A stretch of 64,000 nt of DNA from Sphingobacterium hungaricum (GCF_015210005.1 NZ_MU158698.1:1249009-1313008); one strand, 5' to 3'. Counted from the first letter of the stretch, positions 17,689 through 27,276 are shown. Notes: generated by a model from the sequence alone, not told the origin. Numbers and translations are program-made.

Positions 17689-17943
17689 TTATTTAGCTCT
17701 TTCTAAAATTTCTACTAATCTCCAGTTCTTTGTTTTACTCAGCGGACGAGTTTCCATAATTAATACCGTATCGCCGATACCGCAGGTATTTGTTTCGTCA
17801 TGAGCTTTAAATTTAGTAGTTTTTTTAACGAACTTACCATAGATAGGGTGCTTTACTTTACGTTCTACAGCCACTACAATGGATTTGTCCATTTTGTTGC
17901 TAACTACTAAGCCGATTCTTGTTTTTCTTAATTTTCTTTCCAT
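17689..17943 (-). CDS. rpsQ: 30S ribosomal protein S17
   Basis: S17 is an early-binding OB-fold protein of the 30S subunit. The 84 residues contain [18 protein letters not shown] and the signature [18 protein letters not shown]. It lies between rpmC and rplN. Confidence 0.96.
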   Translation of the reverse strand: MERKLRKTRIGLVVSNKMDKSIVVAVERKVKHPIYGKFVKKTTKFKAHDETNTCGIGDTVLIMETRPLSKTKNWRLVEILERAK

Positions 17944-17955
17944 TTCGACTTTTAA

Positions 17956-18177
17956 TTATTCTGCCTCAGCGGCTGTTTCTAGTTTTGCTGCATTTTTACG
18001 TTTCGTAACTTCTGTAGCGATACGAGCGATATTCTTGCGAGCAGCTTTAAGAACATTTGGGTTCTCGATAGCTGAAACAGCATGTGCAAATTTCAATTTG
18101 TTCAAGGCAACTTTCTCTTCTTTAAGACGAGCTGTAAGATCCTCTGTTGATAATTCGATAATTTCTGAATTTTTCAT
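17956..18177 (-). CDS. rpmC: 50S ribosomal protein L29
   Basis: L29 is a small helical protein near the peptide exit tunnel. The 73 residues start MKNSEIIELSTEDL and include LNKLKFAHAVSAIENPN. A short acidic Ala/Glu C-terminal extension is present. It is separated from rplP by 91 bases. Confidence 0.95.
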   Translation of the reverse strand: MKNSEIIELSTEDLTARLKEEKVALNKLKFAHAVSAIENPNVLKAARKNIARIATEVTKRKNAAKLETAAEAE

Positions 18178-18268
18178 TTTATTTCAGTTGTTATGCTGGG
18201 TTATCACAAGCTTGGTGAAGCAGAAGGGTAACGGCCTCCTAGTTCCGCATGGACATTACCAGCGATTA

Positions 18269-18691
18269 TTATGCTTCTACGTAATCTCTACGTATAACAA
18301 ACTTAGTTTGAACCGGAAGTTTTTGTGCAGCAAGGCGCAATGCTTCTTTAGCAATTTCTAAAGGCACACCTTCTGCTTCAAATAACATACGGCCTGGGCG
18401 CACCACCGCTACCCAGTATTCTGGAGCTCCCTTACCTTTACCCATACGAACCTCTGCAGGTTTTTTGGTAACTGGTTTGTCAGGGAAAATACGGATCCAC
18501 ACTTGGCCTTCACGTTTCATGAAACGTGTAACGGCGATACGTGCTGCCTCGATTTGACGGCTAGTGATCCATGCTGGCTCCATTGATTTGATTCCGAAAG
18601 AACCGAAAGATAATTCCGCTCCGCGAGAAGCATTACCTTTCATGCGGCCTTTCTGCATCTTTCTGAACTTCGTTCTTTTTGGCTGTAACAT
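18269..18691 (-). CDS. rplP: 50S ribosomal protein L16
   Basis: L16 helps shape the A site. The 140 residues start [19 protein letters not shown] and carry signatures [12 protein letters not shown] and [14 protein letters not shown]. Length is typical. It follows rpsC in the S10 cluster. Confidence 0.97.
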   Translation of the reverse strand: MLQPKRTKFRKMQKGRMKGNASRGAELSFGSFGIKSMEPAWITSRQIEAARIAVTRFMKREGQVWIRIFPDKPVTKKPAEVRMGKGKGAPEYWVAVVRPGRMLFEAEGVPLEIAKEALRLAAQKLPVQTKFVIRRDYVEA

Positions 18692-18745
18692 GTTCGTATT
18701 CTATTAATTTCTGCTCACGCAGATAAATTTAAATCTTATTATTAA

Positions 18746-19552
18746 TTATCCTCTTTTTGGTGCACCTGCGCCACCGCCACGATTTCCACCACGGTTGTTG
18801 TTGTCTCTACGACCACCAGCACCGCCACGGTTTCCACCACGGTTGTCACGACGATCTGCTCCACCTTCATTTCCACCACGAGTTTTCACTCCTGAAGTTT
18901 GTCCGATGTTTGGAGATAAGTCACGTTTACCGTAAACTTCACCTTTACAGATCCATACTTTAACACCAATTTTACCGTATGTAGTCAATGCTTCTGCTAA
19001 AGCGTAATCGATATCTGCACGTAGTGTATGCAAAGGAGTTCTTCCTTCTTTGTACTGCTCCGTACGAGCCATCTCTGCTCCGCCTAAACGGCCAGAACAC
19101 ATGATTTTGATACCTTCAGCTCCCATGCGCATAGTTGATGCGATGGCAGTTTTCATTGCGCGACGGAAAGAGATACGTGCTTCTAATTGCTTAGCTACAC
19201 CTTCTGCTACCAATTTCGCATCTAGCTCAGGGCGTTTGATCTCGAAAATGTTGATTTGAACATCCTTTTTAGTCAGTTTTTTCAACTCTTCTTTGATCTT
19301 GTCCACTTCTTGACCACCTTTACCGATAACGATACCTGGACGAGCTGTGTGAATTGTTACAGTGATGCGTTTTAAAGTTCTTTCGATAACAACTTTAGCT
19401 ACACCGCCTTTTGAAATACGTACAGAAAGATATTTTCTAATTTTTTCGTCTTCAACTAATTTGTCGGAATAGTTGTTGCCTCCGAACCAATTAGAATCCC
19501 ATCCTTTGATGATACCTAATCTGCTACCTATTGGATTTGCTTTTTGTCCCAT
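18746..19552 (-). CDS. rpsC: 30S ribosomal protein S3 with Gly/Arg-rich tail
   Basis: S3 forms part of the mRNA entry channel. The KH domain is visible as [20 protein letters not shown] (core [11 protein letters not shown]), and the C-terminal domain contains [21 protein letters not shown]. The core ends near residue 210-215. It is followed by about 50 residues rich in Gly, Arg, Asn and Asp, with several RGG and GGNRGG units, so the protein is 268 residues long against about 230 in E. coli. The tail is probably disordered and RNA-binding. It lies between rplV and rplP. Confidence 0.96.
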   Translation of the reverse strand: MGQKANPIGSRLGIIKGWDSNWFGGNNYSDKLVEDEKIRKYLSVRISKGGVAKVVIERTLKRITVTIHTARPGIVIGKGGQEVDKIKEELKKLTKKDVQINIFEIKRPELDAKLVAEGVAKQLEARISFRRAMKTAIASTMRMGAEGIKIMCSGRLGGAEMARTEQYKEGRTPLHTLRADIDYALAEALTTYGKIGVKVWICKGEVYGKRDLSPNIGQTSGVKTRGGNEGGADRRDNRGGNRGGAGGRRDNNNRGGNRGGGAGAPKRG

Positions 19553-19560
19553 TCTTATTA

Positions 19561-19995
19561 TTAATTAGTTTTAACGTTATTTAAACTATCTACTACCAAA
19601 GTTACATGATTAGAACGCTTACGAATTCTATATCCACGACCTTGTGGAGCTGGGCGCAATCTTTTCAATTGACGACCACCGCCTACAGATACTTCTTTTA
19701 CATATAAAGCACCGTCTTCAAGACTAGCACCTTCGTTTTTCGACTCCCAATTCTTGATCGCTGATAATAATAATTTCTCAACGCGAATGGCAGCTTCTTT
19801 ACTTGTATGTTTCAAGATGTATAGAGCGTTTTCCACTTTTTCGCCACGGATAAGATCCACTACAAGACGCATTTTGCGCGGAGATGTAGGGCAATTCAAT
19901 AATTTGGCAGTAGAAGCTCCTCCTACTTGAGCCTTTTCCTGCTCTTTGCGCTGTCTAATGATGACAGATTTTTTGAGTTTTTGTGTTGCTTCCAT
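19561..19995 (-). CDS. rplV: 50S ribosomal protein L22
   Basis: L22 lines the exit tunnel. In this 144-residue protein the family domain begins around residue 28 ([20 protein letters not shown], core [10 protein letters not shown]) and ends with [17 protein letters not shown]. The N-terminal extension of about 25 charged residues ([16 protein letters not shown]) is longer than in E. coli. It lies between rpsS and rpsC. Confidence 0.95.
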   Translation of the reverse strand: MEATQKLKKSVIIRQRKEQEKAQVGGASTAKLLNCPTSPRKMRLVVDLIRGEKVENALYILKHTSKEAAIRVEKLLLSAIKNWESKNEGASLEDGALYVKEVSVGGGRQLKRLRPAPQGRGYRIRKRSNHVTLVVDSLNNVKTN

Positions 19996-20001
19996 TACCT
20001 A

Positions 20002-20268
20002 TTATTTTTTCTTTTCTGCGTGGCCTCTAAATGTACGCGTTGGCGCAAATTCTCCAAGCTTGTGACCTACCATGTTCTCTGTTACATAAACTGGAATAAA
20101 TTTATTCCCGTTGTGTACTGCGAAGGTATGGCCAACAAAATCAGGAGAAATCATAGATCTGCGAGACCATGTTTTGATAACTGACTTCTTGTTAGTTTCA
20201 TTCATAGAAAGAACTTTTCTCTCTAAGTTGTGATCGATGTAAGGACCTTTTTTAATTGAACGAGCCAT
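20002..20268 (-). CDS. rpsS: 30S ribosomal protein S19
   Basis: S19 is in the head of the 30S subunit, next to S13. The 88 residues start [19 protein letters not shown] and include the signature [19 protein letters not shown] (core [11 protein letters not shown]). The start shares a base with the rplB stop. Confidence 0.97.
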   Translation of the reverse strand: MARSIKKGPYIDHNLERKVLSMNETNKKSVIKTWSRRSMISPDFVGHTFAVHNGNKFIPVYVTENMVGHKLGEFAPTRTFRGHAEKKK

Positions 20269-21092
20269 TATTTTTTCCTTCTCTCAATGATGTAACGATT
20301 CGATGTTTTCTTCTTATCACGTGTTTTGAAGCCTTTGGCTAAAACACCTGTGCGTGAACGAGGTTGACCTCCTGAGGTACGGCCTTCACCACCACCCATA
20401 GGGTGATCTACTGGGTTCATGGCAACACCACGAACTCTTGGACGACGACCTAACCAACGTTTACGACCTGCTTTACCTAATACTTGGTTTGCTTTTTCTG
20501 AGTTAGAAACAGAACCAATAGTAGCTACACATGTTAATAAAATCATGCGCACCTCGCTTGAAGGCAATTTGATAACGGCATATTTACCGTCACGAGCAGA
20601 TAATTGAGCGTAAGTTCCTGCAGAACGAGCAATACTTGCTCCCTGACCTGGGTTCAATTCAATGTTATGAATGATAGAACCTAAAGGAATTTTTGAAAGT
20701 GGCAATGTATTGCCAATTTCTGGGGCTACTGATTCACCTGCGATTACAGTTTGTCCTACGGCTAAACCTGAAGGAGCAATGATGTAACGTTTTTCACCAT
20801 CAGCATAATGCAATAAAGCAATACGTGCTGTACGATTTGGATCGTATTCTATGGTTGCAACTTTTGCAGGGATATCTTTTTTATCGCGTTTGAAATCTAT
20901 CAATCGGTATGATTTTTTATGTCCCCCACCGAGATAACGCATAGTCATTTTACCGGACTGATTACGACCACCTGATTTCTTGATCTTAACTACTAATGAT
21001 TTTTCAGGAACATTTGTAGTAACATCTGAGTAGTTTGCGCCTACTCTGAAACGTGTGCCAGGGGTAACCGGTTTGAATCTTTTAACTGCCAT
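20268..21092 (-). CDS. rplB: 50S ribosomal protein L2
   Basis: L2 is needed for subunit association and peptidyl transferase assembly. The 274 residues have the N-terminal OB-fold part with [21 protein letters not shown] (core GGGHKKSYR) and the C-terminal signature [17 protein letters not shown]. Length is standard. Confidence 0.97.
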   Translation of the reverse strand: MAVKRFKPVTPGTRFRVGANYSDVTTNVPEKSLVVKIKKSGGRNQSGKMTMRYLGGGHKKSYRLIDFKRDKKDIPAKVATIEYDPNRTARIALLHYADGEKRYIIAPSGLAVGQTVIAGESVAPEIGNTLPLSKIPLGSIIHNIELNPGQGASIARSAGTYAQLSARDGKYAVIKLPSSEVRMILLTCVATIGSVSNSEKANQVLGKAGRKRWLGRRPRVRGVAMNPVDHPMGGGEGRTSGGQPRSRTGVLAKGFKTRDKKKTSNRYIIERRKK

Positions 21093-21098
21093 TTCTTA

Positions 21099-21389
21099 TT
21101 ATAAAGTACTGTAAAAGTCAATAGTTTCGCCATCTTTCACCGTGATGATGGCTTTTTTATATTTAGGGCTTCTTCCAGAAACATTTCCTGCTTTTGTAAA
21201 ACGGCTTTTCGCTTTACCCGCAACAACTGCTGTGTTTACTGCAACTACTGTTACTCCAAACATAGCTTCAACAGCTGATTTGATTTGAATCTTGTTAGCT
21301 CTATGATCTACTTTGAAAGCATAACGGTTTAATTTTTCCGTCAATAATGAAGCTTTCTCAGTCAAAATAGGTTTTTTAATAATTTCCAT
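21099..21389 (-). CDS. rplW: 50S ribosomal protein L23
   Basis: L23 surrounds the exit tunnel and docks the signal recognition particle and trigger factor. I place the start at 21389 (MEIIKKPILTEKA), giving 96 residues, because this fits the family; a longer frame to 21428 would run back over the end of rplD. The C-terminal part contains KIQIKSAVEAMFGVTVVAVN. The gap to rplD is one base. Confidence 0.95.
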   Translation of the reverse strand: MEIIKKPILTEKASLLTEKLNRYAFKVDHRANKIQIKSAVEAMFGVTVVAVNTAVVAGKAKSRFTKAGNVSGRSPKYKKAIITVKDGETIDFYSTL

Positions 21390-21390
21390 A

Positions 21391-22020
21391 TTATTTAGCG
21401 AATGCTTCCTCCAAAGATTTAACAGCATCTGTTGTTAATACTAATTTCGTTGCATTTAACAAATCATAAGTATTGATTTGTGAAGCAGCAACAACCTTAG
21501 ATTTTTTCAGATTTCTGCTTGATAAATAAACATTGTTATCATAAGCTGGTAACACTAACAACGTTTTTTCGTCAGCGATGTTCAATGCTTGAACTAGGTT
21601 GACGTAGTTTTTAGTTTTGATTGAATCGAAAGTCAATGAATCTAAAACGACGATGTTGTTTTGTTGTGCTTTGTAGCTTAATGCTGATTTACGCGCTAAT
21701 TGCTTTAATTTTTTGTTTAATTTAAAGCTGTAGTCACGAGGTTGAGGACCGAATACACGACCACCACCATTGAACAAAGGAGATTTGATAGAACCCGCAC
21801 GAGCACCACCAGTACCTTTTTGTTTGTGTAATTTACGAGTAGATCCCGCGATTTCATTACGTTGTTTTGATTTGTGAGTTCCTTGGCGTTGGTTCGCTAA
21901 GTATTGTTTCACATCCAAATAAATCGCATGGTCGCTAGGTTTTACTCCGAATACGGACTCAGGCAGTTGCACCTTGGCACCTGTTTCTTTACCTGATAAA
22001 TTGAATACGTTAACTTCCAT
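21391..22020 (-). CDS. rplD: 50S ribosomal protein L4
   Basis: L4 reaches into the exit tunnel and in E. coli represses its own S10 operon. The 209 residues contain the conserved loop TRKLHKQKGTGGARAGSIKSP (core KQKGTGGARAG) and FGPQPRDYSFKLNKK. A short structured leader ahead of rplC could be a target for such control, but this is not established for Bacteroidetes. Confidence 0.96.
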   Translation of the reverse strand: MEVNVFNLSGKETGAKVQLPESVFGVKPSDHAIYLDVKQYLANQRQGTHKSKQRNEIAGSTRKLHKQKGTGGARAGSIKSPLFNGGGRVFGPQPRDYSFKLNKKLKQLARKSALSYKAQQNNIVVLDSLTFDSIKTKNYVNLVQALNIADEKTLLVLPAYDNNVYLSSRNLKKSKVVAASQINTYDLLNATKLVLTTDAVKSLEEAFAK

Positions 22021-22024
22021 TTTC

Positions 22025-22642
22025 TTATTTGTCTACGATTACATAAGAACCCTTAGCTCCTGGAATGGAACCACTAACAACAATAAGGTTTTGATCAGCA
22101 TAAATTTTCAAAACTTGTAGATTTTGAATTTTTACTCGATCACCACCCATACGACCAGCCATGCGCATTCCTTTGAATACACGTGAAGGCCATGATGAAG
22201 CTCCCAATGAACCTGGTGCACGCAGTCTGTTGTGCTGACCGTGAGTCGCACCACCTACACCACCAAATCCGTGACGCTTCATTACCCCTTGGAAACCTTT
22301 ACCTTTTGATGTTCCTACGACGTCAACGAATTCGCCAACTTCGAAAATAGTTACATCAACTGTGTCACCAAGACTTTTTTGATCTGGAAAAGTTTTAAAC
22401 TCTACCAATTTACGCTTAGGCGTTGTTCCTGCTTTCGCAAAATGCCCTTTTAGAGGAGCCGTCGTGTTCTTTTCTTTGGCTTCACCGTAGCCTAATTGAA
22501 CAGCGGAATAGCCATCCTTCTCTTCCGTACGTATCTGCGTTACCACGCACGGCCCAGCCTCAATTACTGTACAAGGAATGTTCTTTCCTTCTTCGTTGAA
22601 CAGGCTGGTCATTCCTACTTTTTTACCAATGATTCCTGACAT
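22025..22642 (-). CDS. rplC: 50S ribosomal protein L3
   Basis: L3 initiates 50S assembly and lies close to the peptidyl transferase centre. The 205 residues start [15 protein letters not shown] and contain the signature [15 protein letters not shown] and the loop [12 protein letters not shown]. It is the first gene of the supercluster here. rpsJ, which usually precedes it, is absent from the upstream 300 bases, where a clear promoter lies instead. Confidence 0.97.
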   Translation of the reverse strand: MSGIIGKKVGMTSLFNEEGKNIPCTVIEAGPCVVTQIRTEEKDGYSAVQLGYGEAKEKNTTAPLKGHFAKAGTTPKRKLVEFKTFPDQKSLGDTVDVTIFEVGEFVDVVGTSKGKGFQGVMKRHGFGGVGGATHGQHNRLRAPGSLGASSWPSRVFKGMRMAGRMGGDRVKIQNLQVLKIYADQNLIVVSGSIPGAKGSYVIVDK

Positions 22643-22719
22643 GTTATAAATTAATTAATTAAAAGTCCATCGAAGCAGTAGGGCTTCGCTCAAGACATAC
22701 TATCCCCATAAAGGGATTG

Positions 22720-22750
22720 CAAAAGTACAAACATTTCTTTAACTATCAAA
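22720..22750 (-). promoter_or_regulatory. Promoter of the S10 ribosomal cluster
   Basis: On the minus strand TTTG (22747-22750), a 19-base spacer and TACTTTTG (22720-22727) match the Bacteroidetes -33/-7 consensus exactly. The leader to rplC is about 75 bases and contains two short hairpins, ATCCC/GGGAT and CGAAGC/GCTTCG. The rest of the 298-base gap up to the GH16 gene shows nothing recognisable. Confidence 0.8.
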
Positions 22751-22940
22751 CAATTAGTACATTATTTTTTATTAAAAAAACGAGAACACAAAATTTGCCG
22801 GAATAAAATAGATTTAGGTTTTGCTATCGCACGGTTTTTTTACCAACTATTCATCCGATTTTAGCCTCTAATCTCGCAGAGAAATCAAATTCCTTCGAGG
22901 TATAATTGGATGCATAGATAAGATAGGCAGATAAATTGGC

Positions 22941-23804
22941 TTACTTTTGATAAACTCGAACATAGTCCACGAGCATTTTCGAAGGAATATTTTCATCTGG
23001 AATAAGCTCACCGCCTTGACCCAACGCGACGTTCAACAGCAAGTAAAATGGTTTTTTAAAAGGATTGTCTCCCTGTTTTTTATTTACTGTTTTTGTTAAG
23101 CTTATTTCATTCACCAGATTTCCATCGACAGAAATCACGATTTGATTTTCGTCCCAGACCATTTCCCAGACATGAAAGTCCGCAGCCCATTCTTTTCCTC
23201 CTAAAGTCGCTAAGGGAAATTTTGACTCATCCCAATCTGTTCCTTGTTCTCCTTCCCAAGCTGCATTCGCCAGCAAATAATCCCTGTAATACTCCATGAT
23301 GTCTACCTCTCCGCATGCCGGCCAATTGACTTCAGAACGATTGGTTCCCAACATCCAAAATGCCGGCCAAAGACCTTGCTTAACATCAATTTTTGCGCGC
23401 ATAGTCACTTTGCCATAAGTAAAATCAAACTTTCCTAATGTGATTAAGCAAGCGGACGTGTATTCAGCAAATTCTCTATTCAGCCTGTAATCTTTATGCT
23501 GAGAATCGTAATACGGATTTTTCTTCTTTTCCTTCCTTGTTTCGATAATCAGAAAACCATCTTTGCAAAATGCATTTTCGGGCTGATACCATTGCGGTTC
23601 ATTGTTGCGAACAAATCCATGTTCATAATCCCACTTTTGCTCATCGGGTTTTCCGTCAACGTTAAATTCATCCTGCCAAATCAACTTATAATTTGAATCA
23701 TCAGCTTTTTGTTGAGCCGAAAGGTGAGGTGAAATCATCAGCAAGAAAATCAGCAACATTGCAGGTGTCGTGGAGTTTACTAAGTTCATGTCGAAAGGTT
23801 GCAA
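22941..23804 (-). CDS. Secreted GH16 family glycoside hydrolase
   Basis: This is a family 16 endo-glucanase-like enzyme, a concanavalin A-like jelly roll that cuts beta-1,3 or mixed glucans or related polymers. The catalytic motif EVDIMEY places the nucleophile at Glu166 and the acid/base at Glu171, with Asp168 between them. A hydrophobic signal peptide (MLLIFLLMISPHLSA) ends near residue 30, so it is exported. The start may instead be the ATG at 23789. It lies 17 bases after the GH88 gene, in the same operon. The exact substrate cannot be read from sequence. Confidence 0.88.
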   Translation of the reverse strand: MQPFDMNLVNSTTPAMLLIFLLMISPHLSAQQKADDSNYKLIWQDEFNVDGKPDEQKWDYEHGFVRNNEPQWYQPENAFCKDGFLIIETRKEKKKNPYYDSQHKDYRLNREFAEYTSACLITLGKFDFTYGKVTMRAKIDVKQGLWPAFWMLGTNRSEVNWPACGEVDIMEYYRDYLLANAAWEGEQGTDWDESKFPLATLGGKEWAADFHVWEMVWDENQIVISVDGNLVNEISLTKTVNKKQGDNPFKKPFYLLLNVALGQGGELIPDENIPSKMLVDYVRVYQK

Positions 23805-23821
23805 GATGAATAAACTATTGA

Positions 23822-25078
23822 TTAATCTATAATGCTTTTAATTACCTTCTCTCCATCCAATAATCTTTTGTAGCGAACTAAAGCTTCCACATAATAGTAA
23901 TCTGCATACGTCAGTGGAACATCGATTTCCGTATTGTGGGGAATTGAACCTACGCTATGTTGTAAAATATATCCGCCGTTCTCTTTGCTAGCCGCTTTAT
24001 ATTCGTTTGAGGAAAGTGTCTGAATCATTTTTTCGGCCTTCGCCAAATAGCTCTTACCTTCTTTCCCTTTACTATACTGAGCCAGTTCCAATAATGCCGA
24101 AGCAGCAATAGCCGCCGCAGAAGCATCTCTCAAATCTTTCTTCGAATAATACTTATTATCTGAAGCCAATTTGTTTTGGTCAAAATCCCAATATGGAACC
24201 AAATCTTCTGGCAAGTTGGGATGGTTCAAATAGAACGATGCGATATTCTTCGCCTGCTCCAAATATTTTTTATCTTTCGTTTCGCGATACATAACCGTAT
24301 AGCCATAAAGGCCCCAAGCTTGTCCCCTTGCCCAAGCTGATTCGTCAAAAGCACCTTGTGCGGTCTTCTTCGCAATAACAGTCCCGTCTTCGGCGTTGTA
24401 GTCTACAACATGGTAAGAGCTAAAGTCTGGGCGGAATGCATTTTTGGTTGTCGTATTCGCGTGCGTTACCGCAATGTGTTTGTATTTAGGATTTCCAGTA
24501 ATTTTTGAAACCTGAAATAAAAATTCCAAGTTCATCATGTTATCAATAATAACCGGGTAATTCCAAGGCTTTCCATCCCAAGAACGTATCGTTGCTGGAA
24601 TCGGCTTGAATCGGGAAGCCAATGACTCCGCGCCTGTCGTCAACACTTCTTTGTATGCGGAAGAATCGTCAGTCAATCGCCAAGCATTTCCAAAACTGCA
24701 AAAGAGCATAAAGCCTAAATCATGCGTCCCTTTATTGTACTTTTCTTTTTCCAGATACTTCAGCTTTACTTTCGCCATATCCAACAAAGCCTTGTCATTT
24801 GAAGCTTCATATAAATACAAAAGTGTTCCTGGATAAAAACCTGAACACCACCAGCTCGATTCCCAGTTGACATGCTTGCCGTCTTTATACGTTGTCGGAA
24901 TATCTTCAGGCTTTAATTGAGAGTCCAAATATTTTATCTGCAACGTGGCGTCTGCTAGATTTTGATTGATAAATGTTTTAGACAGGGTTAGGTCATTTTT
25001 CTTTGTTTGAGCATGCATATTGAATGATGCAGATAAAAAGATAAAAATAAAGCCAAAGATTAGGTTGTACTTTTTCAT
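23822..25078 (-). CDS. Secreted GH88 family unsaturated glucuronyl hydrolase
   Basis: GH88 enzymes remove the unsaturated uronic acid left at the non-reducing end after a polysaccharide lyase has cut. The (alpha/alpha)6 barrel protein is 418 residues from the preferred start at 25078 (MKKYNLIFGF), with a signal peptide ending near MHAQ. The two conserved active-site aspartates can be assigned as Asp120 (in GTHDLGFM) and Asp179 (in VIIDNMMNLE), matching Asp88 and Asp149 of the Bacillus enzyme. AWARGQAWGLYGY and PYWDFD are also typical. It is followed by a GH16 gene. No susCD pair is present, so this is not a full polysaccharide utilisation locus. Confidence 0.9.
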   Translation of the reverse strand: MKKYNLIFGFIFIFLSASFNMHAQTKKNDLTLSKTFINQNLADATLQIKYLDSQLKPEDIPTTYKDGKHVNWESSWWCSGFYPGTLLYLYEASNDKALLDMAKVKLKYLEKEKYNKGTHDLGFMLFCSFGNAWRLTDDSSAYKEVLTTGAESLASRFKPIPATIRSWDGKPWNYPVIIDNMMNLEFLFQVSKITGNPKYKHIAVTHANTTTKNAFRPDFSSYHVVDYNAEDGTVIAKKTAQGAFDESAWARGQAWGLYGYTVMYRETKDKKYLEQAKNIASFYLNHPNLPEDLVPYWDFDQNKLASDNKYYSKKDLRDASAAAIAASALLELAQYSKGKEGKSYLAKAEKMIQTLSSNEYKAASKENGGYILQHSVGSIPHNTEIDVPLTYADYYYVEALVRYKRLLDGEKVIKSIID

Positions 25079-25117
25079 AAAACTACAGTTGGTCATAACA
25101 CGAATCTATGAAAATAA

Positions 25118-25152
25118 AAAAACATTCAATCTGTTATAGAAAGAATGTTTTT
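25118..25152 (-). terminator. Terminator after the CoA-binding protein gene
   Basis: AAAAACATTC and its complement GAATGTTTTT enclose a 15-base loop, with a T-rich tail on the minus strand. It lies just after the stop at 25174 and before the GH88 start. Confidence 0.6.
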
Positions 25153-25173
25153 CAAATCTCTTAAAATAAAACT

Positions 25174-25533
25174 TTAATATTGTCCAGTATTCAGCATCAC
25201 TAGTGTACACGCTTCGACGGTTTCGATTCCTTTTGATTTCGCTAATTTGAGCAATTCTGCATTTTCAGCCCCTGGATTAAAAATCAGGCGTTTTGGATTC
25301 GTAGCTATAATATAATCATAATATACAGACTGATTATGCGGGCCGACATATAAAGTAATTGTATCAATATCCGTATGAATAGTTTCTGCTGGTTCAATTG
25401 TTACACCTGCAACGTCGCCTTTTTTGCGCCCAACGTTGACGATAGCATGCCCCTTACGAACCAATTTGTTAGCTACTAAATACGAATAACGTGCTGGATT
25501 TGTACTTGCTCCTAATATTAATGTCTTTTTCAT
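25174..25533 (-). CDS. CoA-binding domain protein (YccU family)
   Basis: A 119-residue single-domain Rossmann protein of the CoA_binding_2 type. The N-terminal nucleotide-binding stretch TLILGASTNPARYSYLVAN (core GASTNPARYS) and the C-terminal FNPGAENAELLKLAKSKGIE and VEACTLVML segments are characteristic. CoA binding is known for relatives, but no reaction is known. It is a stand-alone minus-strand gene between a serine hydrolase lipoprotein and the GH88 gene. Confidence 0.88.
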   Translation of the reverse strand: MKKTLILGASTNPARYSYLVANKLVRKGHAIVNVGRKKGDVAGVTIEPAETIHTDIDTITLYVGPHNQSVYYDYIIATNPKRLIFNPGAENAELLKLAKSKGIETVEACTLVMLNTGQY

Positions 25534-25552
25534 ATTGCTGTTTTATAATTAA

Positions 25553-26737
25553 TTAATTCACCAAATCACCATTGGAATCATATGCATTTTGTCTCAAAAT
25601 AGGCATTTCTAAGATTTTATACAAATCATCTAGATTACTTAGACTTGCATTTGCCATATTTGTCAATAAAACAATGGTAATATCATCGGTTAAATCGCGA
25701 ATATACAAAGTTTTAAAACCATGCCACCAACCTGTATGGTACACAATCTGATGGTCTTTTGGATAAAAAGTTCGCCATCCGTAACCATAGCTAAAGTTAC
25801 CTCTTTTTGGATCATTTCTCGGCACATATGCAGAATCTAATAATTCTTTTTTCACGACACGCCCTTCTTTCAAGGCGATGTCCAATAAATATAAATCCTG
25901 AACCGTGCTATAAATCCCTTTATCCCCAACCGGGCCATCTAAAAAGTTCTGAACGACCGACCTTCTCCAAATCTTATCATGGCCAATCACATCCGTTGGA
26001 ATTTTCTCATACACCGCTTTAGATAAGACCGCCGTATTTTTCATTCCGGCAGGTTTGAAAATATTGTCCATCATGTAGACCGCAAAATCCTGACCTGTTA
26101 CTTTTTCGATGATCGAACCAAGCACCATGAAATTGGAATTGTTGTAGTGAAAGCGTCCATTCGGAGAACCGTAGCGATTTGGTTTATGTTCTATCAACAA
26201 ATTCATCGCATCCTGATTGGTCATCCCGACCTTCTTATCTTTCCATATCCCATCAGAAAAATACACGTAGTTAGGCAGGCCCGAACGATGCGTGAGCAAC
26301 TGTTCTATCGTGATTCCGGGGTACGGAAAATCAGGGTAAAAGTCATTGACAGTTTGCGATAGTTTTAATTTGTCCTCTTGAACTAATTTTAGGATGCCAA
26401 GCGCTGTAAGTGGTTTTGAAACGGATGCTAATTCAAACTTAGAGTTAATGTTTAGGCTGTCTTTCAATAAATAATCAGCCCAACCAAACGAGTTTTGGTA
26501 AAGTATCTTCCCTTTTTTCGCAACTAGAACATTCCCGTTAAAACCCGAACGAGCATGCAATCGCTTCATAAATTCATCAATTCTTGGATCTGCTTCTGCT
26601 GGATTATAAAGCAATGAAACGCTATCCTTTTCAGACTGCTTTTCCTCTATTTTTAATTGTTTGGCTTCGGGTGATGAACAGGAAATAAATCCTGCAATGA
26701 TTAGGGCTAAACTTACTTTTGATAAAATCTCGTACAC
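25553..26737 (-). CDS. Serine hydrolase lipoprotein, beta-lactamase/DD-peptidase fold
   Basis: A 394-residue lipoprotein with lipobox GFISC (Cys20) and a class C beta-lactamase-like domain. The SxxK motif is Ser105 to Lys108 (ASVSKP), the second motif is probably YNNSN, and the third is HTGWWHG. Such proteins include esterases, peptidases and penicillin-binding relatives; true beta-lactamase activity cannot be inferred. It lies 19 bases before the CoA-binding gene on the same strand. Confidence 0.85.
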   Translation of the reverse strand: MYEILSKVSLALIIAGFISCSSPEAKQLKIEEKQSEKDSVSLLYNPAEADPRIDEFMKRLHARSGFNGNVLVAKKGKILYQNSFGWADYLLKDSLNINSKFELASVSKPLTALGILKLVQEDKLKLSQTVNDFYPDFPYPGITIEQLLTHRSGLPNYVYFSDGIWKDKKVGMTNQDAMNLLIEHKPNRYGSPNGRFHYNNSNFMVLGSIIEKVTGQDFAVYMMDNIFKPAGMKNTAVLSKAVYEKIPTDVIGHDKIWRRSVVQNFLDGPVGDKGIYSTVQDLYLLDIALKEGRVVKKELLDSAYVPRNDPKRGNFSYGYGWRTFYPKDHQIVYHTGWWHGFKTLYIRDLTDDITIVLLTNMANASLSNLDDLYKILEMPILRQNAYDSNGDLVN

Positions 26738-26820
26738 AAATTCGCTTTAAAAAATGTTTGTTCTCTATTAACTATTTCTTTTGACAAAATAGTATAATTA
26801 TTAAAGAATAGCAATAAAAA

Positions 26821-26843
26821 AGCCAATCATTTCGTGATTGGCT
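26821..26843 (-). terminator. Terminator after the small lipoprotein gene
   Basis: AGCCAATCA and TGATTGGCT form a 9-bp stem with a 5-base loop, followed on the minus strand by six T. It lies 6 bases after the stop at 26850. Confidence 0.8.
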
Positions 26844-26849
26844 ATGTAA

Positions 26850-27209
26850 CTATTCTGCTATTCCGCCGTTGTAATCGTCATATACCGAGACGAGCTCAAT
26901 CCGGTTATCGCTTCGGAGCATATCCGCCTCCGAGACCGTTAGAATTGCAGTGAAAGCCGATCCTTCTCCCTGAAAATAAAACGCATCAGTTAAACTCGAC
27001 GAGCTTATTCCATAGCCATTTAATACGTCAACTGATACGTCCACAATTTTTCTTTTTCCAGCTTCAACAGAAAGCTCCTTATCTACATTTTTGTCTAAAA
27101 AATCTTGTGAATAAACAGCGATGAATTCTTTATCCAGCTCATCTTTCTGGCAAGAAATCGTAAATAAAGCAAGACATAGTATTGCGCAGCAGATAAAATA
27201 TTTTTTCAT
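26850..27209 (-). CDS. Hypothetical small lipoprotein
   Basis: I do not recognise this 119-residue protein. It has a lipoprotein signal peptide with lipobox FTISC at Cys20, then an acidic mature part ending EYNGG-like (DDYNGGIAE). It is predicted to be anchored in the outer membrane or periplasm. It stands alone between two terminators, between the serine hydrolase and the pdhC gene. Confidence 0.65.
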   Translation of the reverse strand: MKKYFICCAILCLALFTISCQKDELDKEFIAVYSQDFLDKNVDKELSVEAGKRKIVDVSVDVLNGYGISSSSLTDAFYFQGEGSAFTAILTVSEADMLRSDNRIELVSVYDDYNGGIAE

Positions 27210-27225
27210 AAAATTAAAGGTTAAA

Positions 27226-27258
27226 AAAAATCACCTTAGCGACGCTAAAGTGATTTTT
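27226..27258 (-). terminator. Terminator after pdhC
   Basis: The arms AAATCAC-CTTAGC and GCTAAAGTGATTT form a long stem with one mismatched step, and T8 follows on the minus strand. It lies 18 bases after the pdhC stop. Confidence 0.8.
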
Positions 27259-27276
27259 GTATAAGTGAATGTAGTG

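Noticed and set aside
21390..21428. Longer N-terminus for L23
   Set aside because: It would read back over the rplD end and has no resemblance to L23; the ATG at 21389 is preferred.
22941..25078. Polysaccharide utilisation locus around the glycoside hydrolases
   Set aside because: No susC/susD-like genes or polysaccharide lyases flank them.
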